This document shows positions 1 through 4,817 of a stretch of DNA of 5,431 nucleotides, one piece after another (position 1 is the first letter of the stretch; each line of letters starts with the position of its first letter). A model generated the notes under the pieces. The model did no database searches. It worked only from the letters and a program-made list of their open reading frames with translations, and was not told where the DNA came from. The translations under genes and the position numbers were made by a program. Origin of the DNA: Deinococcus sp. Lineage in GTDB: Bacteria; Deinococcota; Deinococci; Deinococcales; Deinococcaceae. The stretch covers positions 1 to 5,431 of the forward strand of contig JAGLBK010000180.1 of NCBI GenBank assembly GCA_018260275.1. The letters run 5' to 3'.

Positions 1-1
1 G

Positions 2-82
2 GGTGCGCCCGCCGGACAGGTGCATTACAGCGAAGAGAAAACCGTGTTCGTGGAAGGGACTCAGCCGGAAGCCAGCGCTTAG
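2..82 (+). CDS. C-terminal fragment of an unidentified protein
   Basis: This frame is open from the window edge to a TAG stop at 80-82. It gives 26 residues ending in VFVEGTQPEASA. Most of the gene lies to the left of the window, so its function cannot be read here. Codon choice is GC-rich in the third position, as in the other genes. The pattern of a tyrosine, a charged turn, then a short beta-like stretch ending in G (HYSEEKTVFVEG) loosely resembles the repeats of OstA/LptA-type periplasmic proteins. That is only a weak guess from a short tail. No hairpin followed by a T-run lies directly after the stop. The reading frame is fairly secure; the identity is unknown. Confidence 0.55.
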   Translation, partial: GAPAGQVHYSEEKTVFVEGTQPEASA

Positions 83-202
83 AGTCTGTCCGGAAAGTGA
101 AGGTCGGAAATAGAATTTCGTTGTTGGTGACGTGATTTTCTCCTGCTTCCCTTGTGCTGAGTGATGCCAAAAAGTCTCTCATAATTCAAAAATAGGGGAA
201 GT

Positions 203-231
203 TTGACAGCCTGAGCACCCGATATATGCAG
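203..231 (+). promoter_or_regulatory. Orphan TTGACA promoter-like box
   Basis: A perfect consensus -35 hexamer, TTGACA, lies at 203-208 in an A/T-rich stretch. The -10 side is poor. TATATG at 223-228 is only 14 nt away, and TATGCA at 225-230 has a 16-nt spacer but matches weakly. If it works, transcription would run into the G-rich repeat region, where no protein is encoded, so a non-coding transcript is the only obvious product. Chance occurrence is quite possible. Confidence 0.2.
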
Positions 232-248
232 GGTTTTGAGCTCCTCCA

Positions 249-295
249 CCCTTGTGGGGGAGGCTGGGAGGGGGTGGCGCAGAGTGCGTCCCAGT
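249..295. repeat. G-rich intergenic repeat, copy A
   Basis: This copy begins with CCCTTGTGGGG and ends with TCCCAGT, with a GGGAGGGGG run and a GCGCAGAGTGCG segment between them. The same blocks occur in the same order in copy B at 339-410, so both seem to derive from one element. The 5' side can fold: CCTCC and CCC at 243-251 pair with GGG and GGAGG at 256-263 around a TTGT loop, with one bulged A. It looks like a small dispersed intergenic repeat; the copy number elsewhere in the genome cannot be seen here. Confidence 0.55.
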
Positions 296-338
296 AAGCA
301 AATTCTGTTTTATGAGTAAGATTTTGTCACTACTCAAT

Positions 339-410
339 CCCTTGTGGGGAACTTGCAAAGCTGCGTTAGCAACGGGTCGGGGAGGGGGGTAACGCAGACG
401 CTTTCCCAGT
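339..410. repeat. G-rich intergenic repeat, copy B
   Basis: This is a longer diverged copy of the unit at 249-295. It shares the opening CCCTTGTGGGG, a GGGGAGGGGGG run, an ACGCAGACGC segment and the closing TCCCAGT. About 25 extra bases after the opening block account for the greater length. Those bases contribute the left arm of the perfect 8-bp inverted repeat at 361-397. Whether the extra bases are an insertion here or a deletion in copy A is not clear. Confidence 0.55.
357..404. repeat. Inverted repeat with a G-rich loop
   Basis: CTGCGTTA at 361-368 is the exact reverse complement of TAACGCAG at 390-397. The stem extends outward as AAAG (357-360) against CTTT (401-404) if three bases, ACG, bulge. 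The 21-base loop contains GGG, GGGG and GGGGGG runs close together, so it could form a G-quadruplex-like structure on the plus strand. No T-run follows on either side, so it is not an obvious terminator. Confidence 0.5.
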
Positions 411-470
411 CCCATAAATCCAAACTACCCACTACCTTCTGTCAAATGCTCTATTGGTGCCGCTCTGCCC

Positions 471-498
471 AAAAAGGCGTGTGGGGCGGGGGTCCACA
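471..498 (-). terminator. Weak possible terminator after the rhodanese gene
   Basis: Read on the minus strand, TGTGG (494-498) and CCACA (480-484) form a 5-bp stem around a 9-base C-rich loop. A run of five T follows four bases later (471-475). It lies about 25 bases past the rhodanese stop, where a terminator is expected. The stem is short and the T-run is offset, so the call is tentative. Confidence 0.3.
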
Positions 499-522
499 AC
501 TGGCCTACTGAGCCAAGCTGCT

Positions 523-774
523 CTAACGCTGCCCGCCTTCCCAGTGCCGTGCGTCCAGCCCATCGGCCCGCAGGTAACGCGCCGCCAGTGCCGAGCGGCT
601 GCCCCGTTCACAGACCACCAGCAGCGGCCCGTGCTGCGGTGTCAGGCCATGCTGAGCATCCTCGATCTGCTCCAGGGTCAGCGAGATGACGTTCGGGTGC
701 GCCAGTGGCTCACAACACTGCCGCAGGGCTTCGGCACGCAGGTCGATGACGGTAACATTGGCGGGAAGGTCCAT
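523..774 (-). CDS. Rhodanese-like domain protein, small
   Basis: This is a probable cytoplasmic single-domain rhodanese (sulfurtransferase fold) of 83 residues. Residues 8-13 give the first core strand ending in DLR. The loop CERGSRS at 55-61 fits the CxxGxR active-site loop, with Cys55 as the likely persulfide carrier. HWEGG at 77-81 matches the typical near-C-terminal GG turn. The protein stops two residues after that turn, so it lacks the last helix and tryptophan usual in this domain. ATG at 774 is preferred because TACACT lies 7 nt upstream, a leaderless -10 arrangement. An in-frame TTG at 804 has no SD and abuts the bamA terminator. Sulfur donor and acceptor are unknown. The gene lies about 100 bases downstream of bamA, beyond the terminator, so it probably has its own start signal. 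Confidence 0.8.
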   Translation of the reverse strand: MDLPANVTVIDLRAEALRQCCEPLAHPNVISLTLEQIEDAQHGLTPQHGPLLVVCERGSRSALAARYLRADGLDARHWEGGQR

Positions 775-781
775 GCCCGGC

Positions 782-787
782 AGTGTA
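782..787 (-). promoter_or_regulatory. Leaderless -10 box for the rhodanese gene
   Basis: On the minus strand TACACT is followed by seven bases and then the ATG at 774. This fits the TANNNT box placed for transcription to begin at the start codon, as reported for many Deinococcus genes. No SD sequence is present, and no clear -35 hexamer is found 16-18 nt upstream, so support is positional only. Confidence 0.4.
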
Positions 788-806
788 GCGGGCACACCTG
801 GCAACG

Positions 807-849
807 AAACTGGCCCGGTTCACGGAAAGCGTCCGAACCGGGCCAGTTT
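807..849 (-). terminator. Strong hairpin, probable bamA terminator
   Basis: A perfect 15-bp inverted repeat joins 807-821 and 835-849. GGA (824-826) and TCC (832-834) can add three more pairs inside, leaving a tiny loop. It begins 25 bases after the bamA stop. The minus-strand exit has TTT then CGTT, and the plus-strand exit has five T (847-851), so it may stop transcription from both sides. The rhodanese gene lies just beyond it, which suggests that gene is read separately or by leak-through. Confidence 0.75.
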
Positions 850-873
850 TTCGAGTGTGCTTTTACGCTGGCC

Positions 874-3417
874 TTACCAGAAGTTGCCCATGCGGAACAT
901 GAAGCGCCCGGTGTTCGAGGGGTTTTCCGGGCTGAAGCCGTAATCGAAGCGCAGGCTGGGCAGGCGTGCGCCGCCGATCCCGAGGTTGACCTGAAGGCCC
1001 GCCCCAACGCCGTAGGTGCCGCTGAAGTTGTTGCTGCCGCTGTCCCACACGCCGCCGTAATCGGCCCAGACCACGCCGTAGAGCCCCTGAGCCACGCTGT
1101 TGTTCAGCCCGAAGTCGTGGCGCAGCTCGGCGCTGCTGGTCAGGTAGCTCGGGCCGAACAGCTGCCCGTCGTTCAGGCCGCGCAGCTCGCGCGAGGGCAG
1201 CGGGTTGCTGCCGCCGATGTAGTAGCCCGTGCCGCTGGGGTAGCTGCCGAAACTGTTGCCATAGTTCAGGCGCACCGCGAAGGCGTTCTTGTAGCTGTCG
1301 CTTCCGTACTGACGGCTGACCTTGCCGCCGAAGCCGTAGTACTTGTTCACCCCGACTTCGATATCGGTCCAGCCGAGCGAGTCGCCCGCGCTATGACCGA
1401 AGTTGTACGCCAGCAGACCGCTGGCCCGCGTCCCGCGTCCGGGGAATTCGGGGTTGTCGGTGTTGTCGTAGGACAGCCCGCCCTCGACCCGCGCCGTGGT
1501 GTTCTCCTTGGACAGCAGGGCGGTGGCGGCAGCGTCGGAAATGTTGCTGCCCTCACCCGACTCGATAGGTTCCAGGAAGTAGGTCTTTTTATTGATCGAC
1601 GCGCCCAGGCTGGCGCCCAGATTCGGCATCAGGCTGCGCCCCAGATTGACGCTGAACCCGGTGGTCCGCACGGTGTATTGCCGCCCGGTATCGACCTTGT
1701 CGCCGTTCAGCAGCGCCGTATTGCCCCCGACCGAACTGCCCACCCCCAACGTCATGCTGGTGCGGCGCTTTCTGAAGTCGGCAAAGTTGAGGTCGAGCCA
1801 GGGAATCGTGTAATTGACGCTGCCGACCCAGTTTTGCCCGGCCTGGTTCTGCTGCGCCCCCACGTTGAGGGCAAAGTGGTGGCCCAGACCGAAAGCGTTG
1901 GGGTTTTCGTAGCCCGCGCCGCCGCCCCAGCCCCCGGCCAGCGTGTCGTAGGTCAGGCCCAGGTTGATCGGGATACCGGTCTTGGCTTCCGAGAGTTGCA
2001 GCACGTAGGTGACGTTTTCCGGGTTCTGCGGGTCGCTACTCTTGACGCTTTCGCCCGTGATGTTCACGTACCCCAGGCGACTGACGCGTCCCAGGGCGTC
2101 GCGCAGCTGGCTCAGATTGAACAGCTGACCGGGTTCGGGCAGTTCGCGCAGAATAACGCGGTCCTTGGTGCGGTGGGTGCCCTGCCAGGCCAGTTCGTAG
2201 CCGACCAGCTTGACCTCGCGGATGTTGAAGGTCAGCACACCCTCGTTGTAGGTCACGGCGTCGCGGGTGCTGATTTCGTACCCCGCCGTCCGGTAGGCGT
2301 CACGCAGGGCCGCGAAGTCGTCCTGGGCCAGCTGGGGCGAATAGACGTCGCCGACTTTGGTTTTCAGCGCCTTTTGCAGCGTGGTGGTGGGCACTTTGGT
2401 ATTGCCCGCGATCACGATGCTCTTGATCGGGCCACCGATCACGTCTGCCGAGCCGAAGTACACCGTGATGCGGCCAGGGTCCTGCGGGTCGGGTTGCAGC
2501 GCGAAGCCCACCGGCTTGCCCGTTTCGTTAGCGAGGGTCCGCACGTCGGCCTGCAACTTGCCGAGCATCAGCGGCTGGCCTTCCTGGGTCTGAAGTGCCG
2601 ATTTGACCGTGCCGAGTGCGCTGGTATCGATGGCAGCCACCTTGCCCTCGGTCACCTTGATTTTCAGCACGCCCTTGTCGAGCGTCACTCCACCGGGGCC
2701 AATTCCGGCCTGAAGGTATCCGGCGTCGGTGTACGCCTTTTGCAGCGCGTCGGAAGCGGTAAACAGGCCAGCGCTGCTGAACTTTTTGGCGTTGTAGAGC
2801 GGCTTGAACAGGTCATTGGCCGTCGCCCGGGGCAGCAGGGTCACGCCCTCGACCTGGACCTGGGTGATCGGGGCGGTTTCGTCTACAGCAAAGGTCACGC
2901 TGGCGCTGCCGTCCGTAGCAGTCTTGACAGTGGTCGTAACGGCCGGGGTAAAAGGAAAGCCCTGCTGCTGGTAGTTCTGAATCAGGGCGTCTTTGGCCTG
3001 CTTGATGCGCTCGGTGTTCAGCGTGGCTCCGGGGGCGATGTTAAGCAGGTCGGCAATCCGCGACTTGAAGGCGTCGGCGGGCAAAAAGGTCATGCCGGTG
3101 GCGTCCACACTCTTGATGATCGGGTTGGTCACCGCGTTAATCGCCAGCACGTTCTGGCCGTTCACGGTTCTGATTGCCGCCGCCGCCGACTTGAAATAAC
3201 CTGTCGCCAGCACGTCCTGTTCGACCTGCCGCACATTGACAGTCGTGAGGTCGGCTCCGGGCTGCACGCTCAGCGCGGCCTTGACAAAGTTGGCAAGCAG
3301 ATCGGTGGTGCCAGTCACCGTCACGTCCTGAATCGTGCTGGCGGTGGGCGCGGGGGTCTGCGCGAAGGCAGAAGCACTCAGGGCCAGGGTGGCGGCAAAG
3401 ATCAAGGGGTGTCGCAT
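874..3417 (-). CDS. bamA: BamA/Omp85 outer-membrane protein assembly factor
   Basis: BamA folds and inserts beta-barrel proteins into the outer membrane. The product is 847 residues. Residues 1-19 are a signal peptide with a likely cut after AFA. I count six POTRA-like repeats: about 29-98, 100-182, 183-258, 258-328 (degenerate), 330-404 and 405-481. The barrel runs from about 482 to 847. It contains LRGL at 745-748 in the place of the VRGF lid motif, LRFDYGF near the end, and an aromatic C-terminus, NFW, typical of outer-membrane barrels. E. coli BamA has five POTRAs, so this periplasmic arm is longer. The start at 3417 is chosen because AGGAG lies 4 nt upstream and the signal peptide begins there; an upstream in-frame GTG at 3489 adds a tail with no export character. 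It is divergent from the Rrf2 gene. Confidence 0.93.
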   Translation of the reverse strand: MRHPLIFAATLALSASAFAQTPAPTASTIQDVTVTGTTDLLANFVKAALSVQPGADLTTVNVRQVEQDVLATGYFKSAAAAIRTVNGQNVLAINAVTNPIIKSVDATGMTFLPADAFKSRIADLLNIAPGATLNTERIKQAKDALIQNYQQQGFPFTPAVTTTVKTATDGSASVTFAVDETAPITQVQVEGVTLLPRATANDLFKPLYNAKKFSSAGLFTASDALQKAYTDAGYLQAGIGPGGVTLDKGVLKIKVTEGKVAAIDTSALGTVKSALQTQEGQPLMLGKLQADVRTLANETGKPVGFALQPDPQDPGRITVYFGSADVIGGPIKSIVIAGNTKVPTTTLQKALKTKVGDVYSPQLAQDDFAALRDAYRTAGYEISTRDAVTYNEGVLTFNIREVKLVGYELAWQGTHRTKDRVILRELPEPGQLFNLSQLRDALGRVSRLGYVNITGESVKSSDPQNPENVTYVLQLSEAKTGIPINLGLTYDTLAGGWGGGAGYENPNAFGLGHHFALNVGAQQNQAGQNWVGSVNYTIPWLDLNFADFRKRRTSMTLGVGSSVGGNTALLNGDKVDTGRQYTVRTTGFSVNLGRSLMPNLGASLGASINKKTYFLEPIESGEGSNISDAAATALLSKENTTARVEGGLSYDNTDNPEFPGRGTRASGLLAYNFGHSAGDSLGWTDIEVGVNKYYGFGGKVSRQYGSDSYKNAFAVRLNYGNSFGSYPSGTGYYIGGSNPLPSRELRGLNDGQLFGPSYLTSSAELRHDFGLNNSVAQGLYGVVWADYGGVWDSGSNNFSGTYGVGAGLQVNLGIGGARLPSLRFDYGFSPENPSNTGRFMFRMGNFW

Positions 3418-3421
3418 TCTT

Positions 3422-3426
3422 CTCCT
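3422..3426 (-). promoter_or_regulatory. bamA ribosome binding site
   Basis: On the minus strand AGGAG is followed by AAGA and the ATG at 3417. It is one of the two clear SD sequences in the window and decides the bamA start in favour of the signal-peptide methionine. Confidence 0.8.
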
Positions 3427-3535
3427 AGTGTGGCACAGTCTGAAAAGGGGAACCACCTCATCATGGTTGGGGTTCACGGTTGGGGCCACGCTCTATGGCC
3501 TACTTTCTGCGGGGTGGCTTACGGCCTTCTGACGA

Positions 3536-3541
3536 TTTATA
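3536..3541 (-). promoter_or_regulatory. Possible bamA -10 box
   Basis: TATAAA on the minus strand matches five of six consensus bases and lies 118 bases before the bamA start, giving a leader of roughly 110 bases. No recognisable -35 hexamer lies 16-19 bases upstream. A 5-bp inverted repeat, CTCAG/CTGAG at 3555-3570, occupies that position and could be where an activator or repressor binds. Evidence is only the hexamer and its location. Confidence 0.3.
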
Positions 3542-3582
3542 GACGTTACCTTGGCTCAGCAGCGACTGAGAAGGGTGAAGGG

Positions 3583-3603
3583 TGCCGGACAAGCCCCCCG
3601 GCA
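3583..3603. repeat. Small inverted repeat upstream of the Rrf2 gene
   Basis: TGCCGG (3583-3588) and CCGGCA (3598-3603) form a perfect 6-bp dyad with a 9-base spacer. It lies about 60 bases before the Rrf2 start and about 40 bases upstream of the possible bamA -10 box. It could be an operator, but at this GC content a 6-bp dyad may arise by chance. Confidence 0.25.
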
Positions 3604-3646
3604 GGTCGGCCAGGTGCGTGATGGGACTTTGAAGGCCCAGCCAGAG

Positions 3647-3652
3647 TAAACT
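3647..3652 (+). promoter_or_regulatory. Leaderless -10 box for the Rrf2 gene
   Basis: TAAACT is followed by seven bases and then the ATG at 3660, the spacing expected when the transcript begins at the start codon. There is no proper SD; only AGGG lies two bases before the ATG, too close for ordinary use. No convincing -35 is seen at normal spacing: TTGAAG at 3629-3634 is only 12 bases away. Confidence 0.5.
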
Positions 3653-3659
3653 CAGGGCT

Positions 3660-4127
3660 ATGCGGCTTTCCGCCACCGACGTGTACGCTTTTCAGGCGCT
3701 GGGTTTCCTGGGTCTTCAAGACCTGGGTCGCTGGGTGTCCAGCGAAGAAATCAGTGAGGCCACCGGCGTTCACCGGCCTTACCTGGTCCGAATTCTGGCT
3801 GCCCTGAGCGGCAAAGGCGTCGTCAAAAGTAAAAAGGGGATTGGCGGCGGTTACGCGCTAGCCCGCAAACCTGGGCTGATCTCGCTGTGCGAGGTGGTGC
3901 GGGCGGTAGACGGCCCGGTTGCGCCGCTGTCGTGCATCAGCCTGAACTGGCATGAACCCTGCGCCGAGGAAGGCCGCTGCCACGCGCGGGCCAGCGTGTA
4001 CACCCGCATGCGCGACGCAATGCTGGACGTGCTGGGTGAGTTCAGCGTGGAAGATCTGGTCACTGATGCCCGCCAGGGGGTCAGTTATGGCCATTGCCTG
4101 GGGCATTTGCTGAAGCCGAACGCATGA
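3660..4127 (+). CDS. Rrf2-family transcriptional regulator, probable Fe-S sensor
   Basis: This 155-residue protein is a DNA-binding regulator of the Rrf2 family, to which IscR, NsrR and RirA belong. The helix-turn-helix spans about residues 26-53, with a recognition helix near HRPYLVRILAAL. The wing is the family-typical GIGGGYALAR at 60-69. Cys92, Cys101 and Cys107, followed by His108, lie where the family's iron-sulfur ligands are found. Their spacing (8 then 5 residues between) is close to, but not the same as, IscR or RirA, so cluster binding is inferred. Cys77 and Cys146 are additional. Helix 108-126 fits the dimerisation helix. The likely start is leaderless at ATG 3660. The gene is divergent from bamA across 242 bases, so it may regulate itself, bamA, or distant iron-sulfur genes; the target is not shown by sequence. 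It is not assigned to a specific subfamily. Confidence 0.9.
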   Translation: MRLSATDVYAFQALGFLGLQDLGRWVSSEEISEATGVHRPYLVRILAALSGKGVVKSKKGIGGGYALARKPGLISLCEVVRAVDGPVAPLSCISLNWHEPCAEEGRCHARASVYTRMRDAMLDVLGEFSVEDLVTDARQGVSYGHCLGHLLKPNA

Positions 4128-4173
4128 CCTGATGGTGCTTGCAGGCTTGTAGCGTGTGCCACTGGGCTGGGCC

Positions 4174-4191
4174 GCTCCGGTCTTCCGGGGC
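4174..4191 (+). terminator. Hairpin downstream of the Rrf2 gene
   Basis: GCTCCGG (4174-4180) and CCGGGGC (4185-4191) pair over seven positions, including one G-T wobble, around a TCTT tetraloop. It lies 46 bases after the Rrf2 stop. No T-run follows, so if it ends transcription it does so weakly or with help. Confidence 0.25.
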
Positions 4192-4266
4192 AGTCATGAA
4201 GGGAAAGCGGCAGGGCCTTAAGGAAAATCGGGCGGAACACCGGGGCAGGTGCGGCAGACTGGGAGC

Positions 4267-4560
4267 ATGAATATCAGCGACATTCAGACTGCTTTTGAAG
4301 GTGCCTACAAACAAGACCCCCGCGACGGCCTGAGCGTGACCCCGCAGGTCGGCACGGGCGACTTTACCGTGCTGGTGCGCCACAAGGACGCCGACGGCAC
4401 CACACGCGGCTTCGACGTGGTCGCCCAGCCCACCGAGGCCGAAGAAAAAACCGCCCAGCAGGTCGGACAGGACGTGGCTGAAGTGGTCGAGCGCGAACTG
4501 GGCTATGGCCAGCTTCCGGCGGCGGGCGACGACGGCACCTTCAAGCGCATCGTGGTCTGA
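4267..4560 (+). CDS. Small acidic protein of unknown function
   Basis: This 97-residue protein is not recognised. It has no signal peptide, membrane segment or cysteine, and is rich in Asp and Glu, so it is probably soluble and cytoplasmic. Predicted order from the sequence is an N-terminal helix (3-15), two beta strands (about 32-38 and 47-53), a long charged helix (55-79) and a short C-terminal strand ending RIVV. The ATG at 4267 is chosen because GGGAG lies just before it, although the 1-base gap is unusually small. CAGACT six bases upstream resembles a leaderless box with one mismatch. An in-frame GTG at 4249 would add six residues. Codon use is strongly GC-biased, supporting a real gene. 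It is separated from the Rrf2 gene by 139 bases and ends at a strong terminator, so it is probably its own transcription unit. Confidence 0.8.
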   Translation: MNISDIQTAFEGAYKQDPRDGLSVTPQVGTGDFTVLVRHKDADGTTRGFDVVAQPTEAEEKTAQQVGQDVAEVVERELGYGQLPAAGDDGTFKRIVV

Positions 4561-4579
4561 GGTTTACACGGTGGATGCT

Positions 4580-4604
4580 CCCGCTCGGCCTGGGCGGGTT
4601 TTTT
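4580..4604 (+). terminator. Intrinsic terminator of the 97-residue protein gene
   Basis: CCCGCTC (4580-4586) and GGGCGGG (4592-4598) form a 7-bp stem with one G-T wobble around a GGCCT loop. Six T follow at 4599-4604. It begins 20 bases after the stop codon. This is a classic rho-independent terminator. Confidence 0.9.
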
Positions 4605-4612
4605 CTTTGGAT

Positions 4613-4765
4613 TTATTTCCGGCTTTCGCGCCGGGTATCCCAGGCGACGCCCGCTGCTGTTCCCAGCATGACACCCAGCATCAGATTTCCGGTGACTGCG
4701 CCTAGCAATAGGCCCGCGACTATGCCGTAGACGACTCCCGCACCTCTTTGCTCGGTCGGTTTCAT
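4613..4765 (-). CDS. 50-residue glycine-zipper membrane protein
   Basis: This short gene encodes 50 residues from ATG 4765 to TAA at 4613-4615. After a polar start (MKPTEQRG) there are two hydrophobic segments, about 10-26 and 28-42, and a basic tail, DTRRESRK. Glycines are evenly spaced at 14, 18, 22 and 26 and again at 31, 35 and 39: two GxxxG ladders typical of glycine-zipper proteins that pack tightly in membranes. The positive tail suggests a cytoplasmic C-terminus, with the helices forming a hairpin. TAAACT lies 5 nt before the ATG, a leaderless arrangement; there is no good SD. It follows the antitoxin gene by 52 bases on the same strand and converges with the 97-residue protein gene. 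Its role is unknown. A link to the toxin pair is only positional. Confidence 0.7.
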   Translation of the reverse strand: MKPTEQRGAGVVYGIVAGLLLGAVTGNLMLGVMLGTAAGVAWDTRRESRK

Positions 4766-4770
4766 ATCTC

Positions 4771-4776
4771 AGTTTA
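4771..4776 (-). promoter_or_regulatory. Leaderless -10 box for the glycine-zipper gene
   Basis: TAAACT on the minus strand is followed by GAGAT and the ATG at 4765. It is the same hexamer as that before the Rrf2 gene. No clear -35 element is seen. It implies the small gene can be transcribed apart from the toxin-antitoxin pair. Confidence 0.4.
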
Positions 4777-4789
4777 GGCGCGGGCGGGT

Positions 4790-4803
4790 CAGACTTTTGT
4801 CTG
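4790..4803. repeat. Short hairpin between antitoxin and glycine-zipper genes
   Basis: CAGAC (4790-4794) and GTCTG (4799-4803) are perfect complements around TTTT. It lies 14 bases past the antitoxin stop. On the minus strand no T-run follows, so it is not an obvious terminator. It could be a processing or binding site, or chance. Confidence 0.3.
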
Positions 4804-4817
4804 TGTGAGGTACGCCG

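Larger units (their letters stand above)
83..522. other. Gene-poor region with G-rich repeats
   Basis: I see no convincing gene in these 440 bases. The left part (about 83-235) is richer in A and T than the flanking genes and holds a perfect TTGACA box at 203-208. The right part holds two diverged copies of a G-rich repeat, two hairpins, and a weak terminator-like structure downstream of the rhodanese gene. A 78-codon minus-strand frame across the repeats encodes proline-rich low-complexity sequence and is rejected as a gene. Confidence 0.7.

Noticed and set aside
81..100. GAGTCTGTCCGG-like sequence just after the first stop, resembling an insertion-sequence end
   Set aside because: No transposase, no matching inverted copy and no target duplication are visible in the window.
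179..415. A 78-codon minus-strand frame in the left intergenic region
   Set aside because: It translates the two G-rich repeats (proline-rich with repeated PHKG), has no SD or promoter-like box, and shows no domain.
775..804. A longer rhodanese start at TTG 804
   Set aside because: There is no SD, it abuts the bamA terminator hairpin, and the TACACT box would fall inside the coding region.
3418..3489. A longer bamA start at GTG 3489
   Set aside because: It would bury the signal peptide behind 24 residues with no export character and ignore the good AGGAG before ATG 3417.
454..3621. A 1055-codon open frame on the plus strand opposite bamA
   Set aside because: It is antisense to a clearly recognised BamA gene. 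Its product is low-complexity, rich in Val, Ala, Gln and Gly, with no recognisable domain. Long antisense frames are common opposite GC-rich genes.
3851..4106. Minus-strand frames within the Rrf2 gene
   Set aside because: They are shadows of the Rrf2 coding sequence in other frames, with no recognisable motif.
4081..4383. Minus-strand frame spanning the Rrf2-to-97-residue-gene gap
   Set aside because: It overlaps two well-supported plus-strand genes, has no domain, and changes codon bias along its length.
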